This document shows positions 24,628 through 34,381 of a stretch of 64,000 nt of DNA, piece after piece. Position 1 is the first letter of the stretch, and each line of letters begins with the position of its first letter. Source of the stretch: Paenibacillus lutimineralis (GTDB lineage: Bacteria; Bacillota; Bacilli; Paenibacillales; Paenibacillaceae); contig NZ_CP034346.1 in the NCBI RefSeq assembly GCF_003991425.1, positions 4,997,501 to 5,061,500 of the forward strand, read 5' to 3'. The notes under the pieces were generated by a model. It saw nothing but the letters and a program-made list of their open reading frames with translations, had not been told where the DNA came from and searched no databases. A program made the translations under genes and the position numbers.

Positions 24628-27600
24628 CTATAGTATCGTGGACTCATCCTTGCTTGCGATCGCAATCCAGGTGATAAAGCCATAATTGATCGGACTATCC
24701 TTCAGTCTTGATATCTCAACAGTAGCCATATCCGGGGACCGATCCTTCAAACTAACATAGTACGCTGGATGATTGGTCATCGCCACAAGCACATAATGCG
24801 CATGATCAAAGGGCTCATCAAAATGAATTGTAATCTCGGTCGACTTCTCATAACCTTGCAGTAAGAATGCTGACATGCCGAACTGTTGTATAGCCTGTTG
24901 ACCGCTGATTGCCTGGACCGGATTAATCCTTAAATGCTCGGAGCCTACAGAATTTGGCGACAGATGATTAGATGTGATTGATCCATAAGCCAGATGCCGG
25001 GACTGCACAGAATCATCCACCAGATGATACCCGAATACTGATCCTTCTTGGATATGTTCTGAGCTGACCGACCATTTCGACAGATGATTGGATTCTACTG
25101 CTCCGTCAGCCAAATGATGTGACTGAACAGATTCATTGACCAGATGATTTCCGGATACTGACTCTTCCTGAATATGCTCAGAACCAACGGAGTGCTTCGA
25201 TAGATGATTGGATTCTACCGCCTCAGCAGACAAATGACGGGACTGTATGGATTCATCGACCAGATGATAGCCGTATACAGCGCCCTCCTGAATATGCTCA
25301 GAACCAACGGAGTGCTTCGACAGATGATTAGATTCTACCGCTTCAGCAGACAAATGACGGGATTGTATGGATTCATTGACCAGATGATTTCCAGATACTG
25401 ACTCTTCCTGAATATGCTCGGAGCCAACGGAGTGCTTCGACAGATGATTAGATTCTACCGCTTCAGCAGACAAATGACGGGACTGTATGGATTCATTGAC
25501 CAGATGATTTCCAGATACTGACTCTTCCTGAATATGCTCGGAGCCCACGGAGTGCTTCGACAGATGATTAGATTCTACTGCATCAGCAGACAAATGACGG
25601 GACTGTATGGATTCATCGACCAAATGATTTCCAGATACTGACTGTTCCTGAATATGCTCGGAGCCCACGGAGTGCTTCGACAGATGATTAGATTCTACCG
25701 CCTCAGCAGACAAATGACGGGACTGTATGGATTCATCGACCAGATGATAGCCGAGTACAGAGCCCTCCTGAATATGCTCAGAACTAACCGATTGCTGACT
25801 AAGTACGTCAGAATCTACCGTATTATCCTGCAGATGCTCTCGGGAGACCGAGCCCGCCTGGATATCTTCTCCCCGGATCCCGCCTTCAGGCAAGAAGCCG
25901 TGTTCTCTAATCTCCACTGCTAAGTGCTCTCTGCTGATCACGTTAGGTGCAATATGATGCGAAGCAATCGCCTTCTGCTCAATATGCGTGCCATCGATGC
26001 AATTCTCTGTAAGATGTCGCGAACTGACCGAATTCTCCGCCAGATGCTGCGCTTGCACCGACTCAGCAGTCAAATGCAGGCTGAAGATCGAATTGGACTG
26101 CAAATGATCGGCTCCCACAGAGTGACTCTGGAGCACACCCGCATCTACGGCATTTTGCTCTAGATGAACACGGCTAATTGAGCCGGGCTGCAGCTCTTTA
26201 CCGCTGATACCGTTCTTCGGAAGTAGACCCTCCTGCTGAAGCTCAGGAGATAGATGAGCGCGATTTACAGAGCCTTCACGAAGATGCCGTGAATAAACAG
26301 CTCCTTCATGGATGTGGGAGTCATGCACACTGCCTTCCATCAAATGCTGTGCTTTGATAATATTCGAAGATAGATGCTGAATCTGCACAGCTTCATCCGC
26401 CAGATGATACCCGGACACCGAGCCTTCCTGAATATGTTCCGAGCTAACCGACCATCTCGACAGATGATTGGATTCTACTGCTCCATCAGCCAAATGGTGG
26501 GACTGCACAGATTCATTGACCAGATGATTTCCAGATACTGACTCTTCCTGAATATGCTCGGAGCCAACAGAGCGCTTCGACAGATGATTGGATTCTACCG
26601 CATCAGCAGACAAATGACGGGACTGTATGGATTCATCGATCAGATGGTGGCTGAATACCGATCCCTCCTGAATATGCTCAGAACCGACCGATTGCTGACT
26701 CAACACGTCGGAATCTACCGTATTATCCAGCAAATGCTCTCGGGAGACCGAGCCCGCCTGGATATCTTCTCCTCGGATCCCGCCTTCAGGCAACAAGCCG
26801 TGTTCTCTAATCTCCACTGCTAAATGCTCTCTGCTGATCACGTTAGGTGCAATATGATGTGAAGCAATCGCCTTCTGCTCAATATGGGTGCCATCGATGC
26901 AATTCTCTATAAGATGTCGCGAACTGACCGAATTCTCCGCCAGATGCTGCGCTTGCACCGACTCAGCAGTCAAATGCAGGCTGGAGATTGAATTGGCCTT
27001 CAAATGCACGGCTCCCACAGAGTGACTCTGGAGCACATCTGCATCAACGGCGTTTTGCTCTAGATGAATACGGCTAATTGAGCCGGGCCGCAGATCTTTA
27101 CCGCTGATTCCATTCTTTGGAAGCAGCCCCTCCTGCTGAAGCTCGGGAGATAGATGAGCGTGATTTACAGAGCCTTCACGAAGATGCCGTGAATAAACAG
27201 CCCCTTCATGGATATGGGAGTCATGCACACTGCCTTCCGTCAAATGCTGTGCTTTGATAATATTCGAAGATAAATGCTGGATCTGTACAGCTTCATCCGC
27301 CAGGTGATACCCGGACACCGAGCCTTCCCGAATATGTTCCGAACTAACCGAACATTTCGACAGATGATTGGATTCTACTGCTCCATCAGCCAAATGGTGG
27401 GACTGCACAGATTTATTGACCAGATGGCCTCCAGATACTGACTCTTCCTGAATATGCTCGGAGCCAACGGAGTGCTTCGACAGATGATTAGATTCCACTA
27501 CATCAGTAGACAAATGACGGGACTGTATGGATTCATCGACCAGATGGTGGCTGAATACCGATCCCTCCTGAATATGCTCAGAACCGACCGATTGCTGACT

Positions 27601-30600
27601 CAGTACGTCGGAATCCACCGTATTATCCAGCAGATGCTCTCGGGAGACCGAGCCCACCTGGATATCCTCTCCTCGGATCCCATGTTCAGGCAGTAGGCCT
27701 TGTTCTCTAAGCTCCTTTGCCAAATGCCCACGGCTGATCACGTTAGGAACAATATGATGCGAAGCAATCGCCTTCTGCCTAATATGGGCACCACCGATGC
27801 AATTCTCTGTAATATTCCGCGAACTGATCGAATTCTCCGCCAGATGCTGCGCCTGTACCGACTCATCCGTCAGATGTAGACTGAAGATCGAATTGGCCTG
27901 CAAATGCACGGCTCCCACAGAGTGACTCTGGAGCACATCTGCATCAACGGCATTTTGCTCTAGATGAACGCGGCTGACCGAGCCGGGCCTTAGGTCTGTA
28001 CCGCTGAGTCCATCCTTCGGAAGTAGCCCCGCCTGCTGAAGCTCAGGAGATAGATGAACGTGATTTACGGAGCCTTCACGAAGATGTTGTGAATCAACAG
28101 CTCCTTCATGGATGTGGGAGTCATGCACACTGCCTTCCGTCAAATGCCGTGCTTCGATAATATTCGAAGATAAATGCTGAATCTGCACAGCTTCATCCGC
28201 CAGATGATAGCTTTGCACCGATTTCAGCTGCAAGTGCAGCGAACCAACCGATTCATTCTGCAGCGCTTCATCATCAACAGCACCTTTTTGCAGGTGCGTG
28301 CGACTGATTGAGCCGGATTGTAGACTTTTTCCGCCAATCCCCCCTTCGGGCAGGATGCCTTCTCGCACAATCTCCTCATCCATCAGTACCTTAGAAATCA
28401 CGCCAGGCTGGATATGCTCAGCCGTAACCGACCCTTTCGCAAGCGTTTCGCTGTCAATAGTTCCCGGGACGATATGACGGGACTGGACAGCTCCGTCGGC
28501 CAGATGATCGCTCTGTACCGAAGAAGCAACGATATGCTGACTTTGGACGCTATGTGCCTGCAGATGGCCTATACCTACCGAGCCAAGCTGCAGAACCTCT
28601 CCATCGACCGCTCCCTTCTGCAAATGAGCGCGACGAATGGATGAAGGCTGAATGTCCATTCCGCTAATTCCTGCTTCCGGCAGCAGTCCTCCCTCCTGCA
28701 ATTCAAGGGACAGATGCTCTAGCTTCACTACCTGAGGAGTGAGGTGATGCGATTCGATTACACCTTCCCCAATGTGTGTTCCCTTAATGTTGGCCTCTGC
28801 CAGATGACGAGACTGAACCGTGCGATCCGCTATTTTGTCGGAAGTGACTGCTTGATTTTGCAATGCTTGCCCGGGCACCGATTCGGTTGTAAAGTGATCC
28901 TCCGTGAGTACATTGGTTTGTAAGTGACTGGCGTCAACCGCAGCCTTCGCTAAATGCTGTGACTTAACGGCGCCCTCTGCCAAATCCTTGGATAGTATCG
29001 CCCCCTCTGCCAAATGCCAGGATTGAATCGTCTCTGGGGCGATTTTAGAGGAGACCACACTGCCTTCTGCCAGTTTACTGCTCGTAATCGACAGATCTGT
29101 AATCTTGTCGCTGCTCACGCTCTCTGGGGATAGCTTCAAGGCCGTCACAGCATGGTCCTGCAAATGATAAGAGAAGATGACTCCCTTCTGCAAATGGTCC
29201 TCATGAATCGAATCCTTCTGCAGTTTGTCGCTGCTCACGCTGTTCTGAGCCAGATGCTGCTGCTGAATCGAGCCGGAGACAATATGACTTGACTGCACTT
29301 GATTGTCCCCAATGATTTTGCTAGTGACTGCTCCCCTCACGAGTTTACTCTCGGTCACGCTGCCTTCGGCCAGCTTCTCCGATACAATGCTCCCAGGCTG
29401 GAGATGTCTCTCTTCGATGGCTTCCTCTGAAATATGCTCACCAATAATCGCATCGATATCGATCTTATCACCGGTAACTGCGGAACCGGCAAGATGCCAT
29501 TCCTGAACTGCATTAGGGGAGATGTGATCGCGATGTACTGCCCCCTGCTGTATATGTGCAGCATTAAGCGTATTAGTCGCAATTTGCGGCCCTTGCACAG
29601 ATCCTTTAGCCAAATGCCTTGTCAGTACGGATTCATCCGCCAGCTTATGTGGCAATATGCTCTGGTCGGCAATCTTCGAAGAAGTAACTGACTGCTCAAC
29701 GATCTGTGAAGTTCCGACAGACTGATCGGCTAGCTTAGTAGAGATGATACTGCGATCCGCCAAATGCCTACCCTTGATTTCACTGCTTCCAATGTGTTCT
29801 TCTCTAACGCTGCCAGCTTGCAGATGGATACTCCCAATAGCGCCTAGAGCAATATGCCCCCCCTCTACGACTTTCTCCTTGAGATGATGCGCAGCCACGC
29901 TTCCCTTCTCAATCTGCTCAGCCCCTACGCTGGCATGGGCCAGATGCTCTTTGGCGATCAATCCGGGCCCGAGATTATTAATGGTGATTGCATTCTCAGC
30001 TAGATGACGGCTCTCAATCACGCCGTCCTGCAGCTTAGCTCCCGTTACGGACCCGTCCCTCAGCTTCGCAGAGGTAACAGCACCTTCGCTCAATTTGGAA
30101 GTATCAATCGCTGTATTGGCGATATGATAGGAATGAATACTTCCACTGCGCAGCTTCTCTGTAGTTACCGCCTGATCCTGAATCAGATCCGTCGTTACGA
30201 TCCATTCCCGCAAATGGCGGCTCTCAATGGATCCGTCGGCGAGCTTCTCTCCACCAATCACACCATCAGCGAATTTATCGGCAGTAATACTACCTTCCTC
30301 CAGCTTGCTTCCGCTGATCGAACGTTCACGAATCTTTCGTCCTTCAATGGCTCCATCCACCAAATGATCGGCTGTGATGGAGCCGGGGGCGATCTTGGAG
30401 GAATTTACTGCCGATTCGGCAATTTTAATATTGCTTACCGAATAATCAGCGATCCATGCAGTACCGATCGCCCCATGCCTGATCTTGGTCGAGTCGATGG
30501 TAAACGGTGCAATTTTATCACCTGTTACAGATGAACTCGATAGATCGTCAGTGTAAATAATTCCTTTCTCGAGCTGTGAGGCTCTTTTTTCCTGAAGGGC

Positions 30601-30975
30601 TTCCTTTACCATCTGATCATGCCGGGCAAGCTGCCCAGATTCATTCTGCGCTACTCTCTCCTTAGCGCTCAGATCCTTGGCCTCCTGCAGTTTTGAAGCC
30701 TGCTCGGACCCCTCATGGGAAAGAGAACCCTGTGCATGCTTCTGTTCCACTGTGTATTCGTCAACCTCAACCATTGCAAGAGACTGGTGTAGTTTGATCT
30801 CCTTTTCCTCCTGCTGGCTCTCGGCCTTGAAAGAACTCAGCAGATTCAGTTCATTCATATCCGGGTTATCCACGAAGTATAGCGAGTTTTTTGGCCTGCC
30901 GTTTTTCGCGGTTTTCGTTCGCTTTTTCAGAGCCGTCCTCCCCTTTGCCAAAAGATAAATCTCCTTAGGCATCAT
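24628..30975 (-). CDS. Giant decapeptide-repeat protein, WIAG-tail-like
   Basis: A 2115-residue protein with no signal peptide or membrane segment. Residues 1-135 are charged and probably helical. About 140-2030 is an unbroken run of roughly 190 decapeptides of pattern xSVxSxHLxx (examples SVGSEHIQEE, AVESNHLSKH). The first units mostly have Lys at position 7 (SSKLADGSVT), later ones His. The last 85 residues form a distinct domain ending in YGFITWIAIASKDE, which resembles the WIAG-tail domain of Paenibacillus repeat proteins; this match is from memory. A parallel beta-solenoid is the likely fold. The ATG at 30975 has AGGAG about 14 nt upstream; a TTG at 30951 with AAGGAG 9 nt upstream is an alternative. 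Function unknown; a surface, spore or fibre role is only conjecture. Confidence 0.85.
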   Translation of the reverse strand: MMPKEIYLLAKGRTALKKRTKTAKNGRPKNSLYFVDNPDMNELNLLSSFKAESQQEEKEIKLHQSLAMVEVDEYTVEQKHAQGSLSHEGSEQASKLQEAKDLSAKERVAQNESGQLARHDQMVKEALQEKRASQLEKGIIYTDDLSSSSVTGDKIAPFTIDSTKIRHGAIGTAWIADYSVSNIKIAESAVNSSKIAPGSITADHLVDGAIEGRKIRERSISGSKLEEGSITADKFADGVIGGEKLADGSIESRHLREWIVTTDLIQDQAVTTEKLRSGSIHSYHIANTAIDTSKLSEGAVTSAKLRDGSVTGAKLQDGVIESRHLAENAITINNLGPGLIAKEHLAHASVGAEQIEKGSVAAHHLKEKVVEGGHIALGAIGSIHLQAGSVREEHIGSSEIKGRHLADRSIISTKLADQSVGTSQIVEQSVTSSKIADQSILPHKLADESVLTRHLAKGSVQGPQIATNTLNAAHIQQGAVHRDHISPNAVQEWHLAGSAVTGDKIDIDAIIGEHISEEAIEERHLQPGSIVSEKLAEGSVTESKLVRGAVTSKIIGDNQVQSSHIVSGSIQQQHLAQNSVSSDKLQKDSIHEDHLQKGVIFSYHLQDHAVTALKLSPESVSSDKITDLSITSSKLAEGSVVSSKIAPETIQSWHLAEGAILSKDLAEGAVKSQHLAKAAVDASHLQTNVLTEDHFTTESVPGQALQNQAVTSDKIADRTVQSRHLAEANIKGTHIGEGVIESHHLTPQVVKLEHLSLELQEGGLLPEAGISGMDIQPSSIRRAHLQKGAVDGEVLQLGSVGIGHLQAHSVQSQHIVASSVQSDHLADGAVQSRHIVPGTIDSETLAKGSVTAEHIQPGVISKVLMDEEIVREGILPEGGIGGKSLQSGSISRTHLQKGAVDDEALQNESVGSLHLQLKSVQSYHLADEAVQIQHLSSNIIEARHLTEGSVHDSHIHEGAVDSQHLREGSVNHVHLSPELQQAGLLPKDGLSGTDLRPGSVSRVHLEQNAVDADVLQSHSVGAVHLQANSIFSLHLTDESVQAQHLAENSISSRNITENCIGGAHIRQKAIASHHIVPNVISRGHLAKELREQGLLPEHGIRGEDIQVGSVSREHLLDNTVDSDVLSQQSVGSEHIQEGSVFSHHLVDESIQSRHLSTDVVESNHLSKHSVGSEHIQEESVSGGHLVNKSVQSHHLADGAVESNHLSKCSVSSEHIREGSVSGYHLADEAVQIQHLSSNIIKAQHLTEGSVHDSHIHEGAVYSRHLREGSVNHAHLSPELQQEGLLPKNGISGKDLRPGSISRIHLEQNAVDADVLQSHSVGAVHLKANSISSLHLTAESVQAQHLAENSVSSRHLIENCIDGTHIEQKAIASHHIAPNVISREHLAVEIREHGLLPEGGIRGEDIQAGSVSREHLLDNTVDSDVLSQQSVGSEHIQEGSVFSHHLIDESIQSRHLSADAVESNHLSKRSVGSEHIQEESVSGNHLVNESVQSHHLADGAVESNHLSRWSVSSEHIQEGSVSGYHLADEAVQIQHLSSNIIKAQHLMEGSVHDSHIHEGAVYSRHLREGSVNRAHLSPELQQEGLLPKNGISGKELQPGSISRVHLEQNAVDAGVLQSHSVGADHLQSNSIFSLHLTAESVQAQHLAENSVSSRHLTENCIDGTHIEQKAIASHHIAPNVISREHLAVEIREHGFLPEGGIRGEDIQAGSVSREHLQDNTVDSDVLSQQSVSSEHIQEGSVLGYHLVDESIQSRHLSAEAVESNHLSKHSVGSEHIQEQSVSGNHLVDESIQSRHLSADAVESNHLSKHSVGSEHIQEESVSGNHLVNESIQSRHLSAEAVESNHLSKHSVGSEHIQEESVSGNHLVNESIQSRHLSAEAVESNHLSKHSVGSEHIQEGAVYGYHLVDESIQSRHLSAEAVESNHLSKHSVGSEHIQEESVSGNHLVNESVQSHHLADGAVESNHLSKWSVSSEHIQEGSVFGYHLVDDSVQSRHLAYGSITSNHLSPNSVGSEHLRINPVQAISGQQAIQQFGMSAFLLQGYEKSTEITIHFDEPFDHAHYVLVAMTNHPAYYVSLKDRSPDMATVEISRLKDSPINYGFITWIAIASKDESTIL
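24961..25800 (-). repeat. 120-bp tandem repeat array inside the giant gene
   Basis: Seven consecutive 120-bp units (40 residues, four decapeptides) of high similarity encode the pattern ESIQSRHLSA-EAVESNHLSK-HSVGSEHIQE-ESVSGNHLVN. Units at 25321-25440 and 25441-25560 differ at only a few bases. Confidence 0.93.
25681..28200 (-). repeat. 900-bp super-repeat inside the giant gene
   Basis: The blocks starting at 25681, 26581 and 27481 are near-identical at an exact 900-bp offset (30 decapeptides); the third is cut off or diverged after about 720 bp. Each block contains the break segment LLPEGGIRGEDIQAGS and its sister LLPKNGISGKDLRPGS. Confidence 0.92.
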
Positions 30976-31069
30976 ATGCGGACAGTTAGGCTCCTGTCAC
31001 AGCAACTCCGCGACTTATCCGGACTTCCCAGCATTATTTTTCGGATTCCCTTCAGGTTTCACGAAGAAA

Positions 31070-31091
31070 CCCTGCCGCATCCGCAGCAGGG
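31070..31091 (-). terminator. Intrinsic terminator of the DUF2339 gene
   Basis: The stem CCCTGCTGCGG/CCGCAGCAGGG-like hairpin, on the minus strand followed by TTTCTTC. Confidence 0.75.
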
Positions 31092-31106
31092 CTAATTTAT
31101 TCTAAG

Positions 31107-33662
31107 CTATAAATTTTCACCTTCTGAACTCAATTCTGCAGGCTTGTGTACCGCATTCAGCATATTCGACACTCTCTGATAGAGATATGAAATACCAAGC
31201 AGCAGCAGACCGAAGCTGAAGTACGCGATAATCTTGCTGCCGGTCGTCATCAGCGACAGATCAAAGAGCAGCATTTTCCCTGTAGATAGCAGCGTCAGGC
31301 CAAGCCCCATCCGGCGGATTAAGATATATCTCCTGCGGAATCCGTAAGCGATATACGCGATCGCCAGCAGAAGGTAGATCAAGCTGAACAGCCAACTTAC
31401 ATCCCCAAGCCTGAATTGGATCCCTAAAAAGGCTGTAATAATACCGAAAATATAAACCCCAAGACATACCGGAATCCATTCCAGCCCCCCGGCTTGGCGG
31501 CCAATGACCCGAAGCAGCAAATCCCGCCCGCTAAAAAAGACAAATACGTTGAATACAATCAATATGACCAGCGCCAAATAATTCTCAAACGTATTGTATT
31601 CCCCGTTCGTATTCAGCGCAGGCATCCCAAGCGTAACTCCCAGGCACAGGACATACCCAATAACATACAGAATAAGGTAATAATACTTAATTACCCTGTC
31701 ATACAATATCTTCGCCTTGCTCAAACCATAGGCCAGACCGAACGTAATCGCCGCGAAGAGCAGCCATTGATAGAAGCTATATAATATGGCGTCTGCAGGC
31801 ATCAACGCCTCGTAGATCCGGTTGATTTCGTACAGCAGGTAGAACCATATATTGATAGATGATATATACTTTAATACCGCCAGCAGCGAATGATCTGTCT
31901 GTCTGTAACACTTGATCTCCTGTTCATCACGGAGACGGAAACCATAGAAGCAAGCCAGACCGAGCAGACCAATCGAGATAAAGCTGTATTTCCAAGCAAA
32001 ATCAACTTCGGGATTACTGAACAAGCCTCCTACCAAATCGACCAGGACAAAAGCTCCCATCGTCAGCGCCAGAATCCCCCAGCCAATCCTCTCCACAAAC
32101 TTCGAGCGCTGCAAATGTCCCAGCACGGAGAAGACGATCCCCTCTATTAACCAGCCTAGCGACATGTAGTTAATTCCGAACTGGAAAGGGATAACGAGTA
32201 GGGAGAAGGTAAGAGATGTGCCGTAGAACAACAGCCTCGTCTCGATTTCTTTGTCCAGATACTTGCGATTGAAACGTCCAAGCCCGTAATAGACGACACA
32301 GAATATGAGTGCGAGCATTCCGCGCAGCTGATTCCAGCCCGCGTTATCGAACAAGCTGTACAATATGCTGCAGCTGATAATCGTATTTAAGGCTAGTAGA
32401 GAGAAGTCAAGCCAATTCAGCTTGGATTGATAACGGAACGGCACCCACAGCGTAATGCTGAGATACATTAAGAATGTAATCAGTGCATAGATAATGGCGA
32501 TCACGGTTAGATCTGCTAGATTGACAAGGATGATCATCGATAGGGTATTCAATCCAAAGCTTATATAATGCACGATAGGCCAGCGTTTCCGGAAGGAAAT
32601 AAGCAGAATTAGTGCATTCAACAGGAATAAATATCCCATCGCCACATATACAGCATTACCGGCTAATCCGTATACCTCTAAATAAGAGAAGAACGGGAGA
32701 TAGCCACCTACGAGCGCGAATGAACAGATTGTCTTGGATTGATAGCGCAGTGACATTAGCGCAGCTGCTGCGGTTATAATAACACAGAGCACAAGCCCTA
32801 ACGTTAAATTGATAATCTCAAGTAGGAAATAGCTATAGAAGACAGAGCCATATAGAACGGAAATCCCGCCTCCTAACAAACCAAGTGCGAAAACTTGCTT
32901 GTTTCTCCGGAACAGCCATTCCCCGCCGGCCAGCATCAGTAAGCCGAGTACAAAGAATACAGCTCCTTTGGTATAAGCATTGAACCAACTATATGTATAT
33001 TTGAATGCCGCCCCCATTCCAATGATGAGCAGCAGAATGCCCAGCTTGTTAATCCAGTTCAAGCCAATCTTCATCTCGAGCTGGTTCTGCTTCACGCGGC
33101 GTTGAATCGTATGTTCGTCCACCCCTTCGGCCTCCAGGCTCTCATAACCGTCTAAGGCCTCTCTATGGATTCGGCGCTCCTCCTCATATAAGTACTGGCG
33201 GTGAAGCTGGACCCGTTGATTAATCTCTCCTTGCAAATCGGCCAGCTTGGCGGTGATTACCTGCTGATCGCCCTGCAAATACCGATCCGCCTGTTCATAC
33301 AATTGCTGGATTCTCTGCCTGCTGGAATATTCAAGTGCTTGGAGTCGGTTCATATGCTGATGGGACGCAGAGGTGAAATAAGTATTCAGCTTCTCCTGAG
33401 ATACTCTGATGAAGGTGAGCTTCTCATCGAGAATCTGCTCGGCCAGAGCCTGGCGGAGTCCGCCGTTCTCCTTCTCTAACTGCCGCAGCCTGCTCTCTAA
33501 TGCCGTAACCCGCTGCTTATACTCCTCATAATCCCGCTGGAGTACTTCATTCTCTTTTACCAGATCACTCGCTGCATATTCTTTGAGAAGTGCCTCATAT
33601 TCTTCGGCAATGACGTTCTGTTGTTCTCGGAGTTTAAATAATCGGTCTTTGAATTCCTCCAT
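31107..33662 (-). CDS. DUF2339-family polytopic membrane protein
   Basis: An 851-residue protein. Residues 1-150 are a long coiled coil (LKEYAASDLVKENEVLQRDY, ALESRLRQLEKENGGLRQAL). From about 200 on there are roughly 20 hydrophobic segments, starting IGLNWINKLGILLLIIGMGAAFKYTY, the region typical of DUF2339. No transporter or enzyme signature was recognised, and the family has no settled function. AAAAGGAGG precedes the ATG. It lies between the giant repeat gene and the BdbC/BdbD pair, separated from both by terminators, so it is a separate unit. Confidence 0.85.
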   Translation of the reverse strand: MEEFKDRLFKLREQQNVIAEEYEALLKEYAASDLVKENEVLQRDYEEYKQRVTALESRLRQLEKENGGLRQALAEQILDEKLTFIRVSQEKLNTYFTSASHQHMNRLQALEYSSRQRIQQLYEQADRYLQGDQQVITAKLADLQGEINQRVQLHRQYLYEEERRIHREALDGYESLEAEGVDEHTIQRRVKQNQLEMKIGLNWINKLGILLLIIGMGAAFKYTYSWFNAYTKGAVFFVLGLLMLAGGEWLFRRNKQVFALGLLGGGISVLYGSVFYSYFLLEIINLTLGLVLCVIITAAAALMSLRYQSKTICSFALVGGYLPFFSYLEVYGLAGNAVYVAMGYLFLLNALILLISFRKRWPIVHYISFGLNTLSMIILVNLADLTVIAIIYALITFLMYLSITLWVPFRYQSKLNWLDFSLLALNTIISCSILYSLFDNAGWNQLRGMLALIFCVVYYGLGRFNRKYLDKEIETRLLFYGTSLTFSLLVIPFQFGINYMSLGWLIEGIVFSVLGHLQRSKFVERIGWGILALTMGAFVLVDLVGGLFSNPEVDFAWKYSFISIGLLGLACFYGFRLRDEQEIKCYRQTDHSLLAVLKYISSINIWFYLLYEINRIYEALMPADAILYSFYQWLLFAAITFGLAYGLSKAKILYDRVIKYYYLILYVIGYVLCLGVTLGMPALNTNGEYNTFENYLALVILIVFNVFVFFSGRDLLLRVIGRQAGGLEWIPVCLGVYIFGIITAFLGIQFRLGDVSWLFSLIYLLLAIAYIAYGFRRRYILIRRMGLGLTLLSTGKMLLFDLSLMTTGSKIIAYFSFGLLLLGISYLYQRVSNMLNAVHKPAELSSEGENL

Positions 33663-33798
33663 TACATCCTCCTTTTGTTGCTTATTCAGTTCATTTTATA
33701 TATTACTATATACCCCCACAAATTTCCTTTTAATTTTAACTTTTTATGATGCAATTGTCTCGAATACAATATGACGAAAAAAGGACCGATGTACGCAA

Positions 33799-33828
33799 AA
33801 AGAGGGAGAGTAACGACTCTCCCTCTTG
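33799..33828 (-). terminator. Intrinsic terminator of bdbD-bdbC
   Basis: A 12-nt perfect stem AAGAGGGAGAGT/ACTCTCCCTCTT with a 4-nt loop and TTTTTGCG tail on the minus strand. Confidence 0.9.
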
Positions 33829-33871
33829 AACTATATGAGCCCAAGCCTCTTAATTATTCCGTGAGCTATTA

Positions 33872-34333
33872 TTATAAGTGCTCCGTCTCTTGAATATCTG
33901 TCGATGTCTGCATCGGCTCATTCGTGTTGCGGGCTGTGAACAGGAATACGATGATAAGAATGAAGGCGATCAGACACATTAGCGGGATCGTCAGGAATCC
34001 GAACCAGTTCAAGTAGTCAAAATCACACGGAATGCCTACCTTGCAAGGCAGCGCCTTAGCCAAGGCGGGAATCTTCTGCTCCGCATAATGGTACACCGAG
34101 ATGGATCCGCCGATAAAGCTAAGCGGGAGGATATAAGGGATCACATTCCGGTCATTACGATACGCGGCAATTCCCAGTAGAATGACCTGTGGGTACATGA
34201 ATATACGCTGGAACCAGCATAGCCTGCACGGCTCATAATGCAATACTTCACTTAAATACAAACTTCCGGCTGTAGCCACCATAGATACGATCCAGGCAAA
34301 ATAAATACCATAATTTCTGAACAAAGAACGCAC
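33872..34333 (-). CDS. bdbC: BdbC-like disulfide oxidoreductase (DsbB family)
   Basis: A 153-residue membrane protein with four helices. The first redox pair is CRLC in [16 protein letters not shown] (near residue 36); the second is CKVGIPC in the second external loop. This is the DsbB/BdbC layout, which re-oxidises a DsbA-like partner and passes electrons to quinone. It follows the DsbA-like gene by 48 nt, so the two act as a pair in making disulfides in exported proteins, as in competence or bacteriocin maturation in Bacillus. B/C paralogues cannot be told apart here. Confidence 0.9.
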   Translation of the reverse strand: MRSLFRNYGIYFAWIVSMVATAGSLYLSEVLHYEPCRLCWFQRIFMYPQVILLGIAAYRNDRNVIPYILPLSFIGGSISVYHYAEQKIPALAKALPCKVGIPCDFDYLNWFGFLTIPLMCLIAFILIIVFLFTARNTNEPMQTSTDIQETEHL

Positions 34334-34381
34334 TGTTCTCGCTCCTCCCTTAATTAACGGATACAGTATACGACAGGTTCT

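Noticed and set aside
25204-30534. Several long plus-strand reading frames opposite the giant gene
   Set aside because: They repeat at the same 120/900-nt spacing because they mirror the repeats on the other strand. They have no ribosome sites and no gene-like composition.
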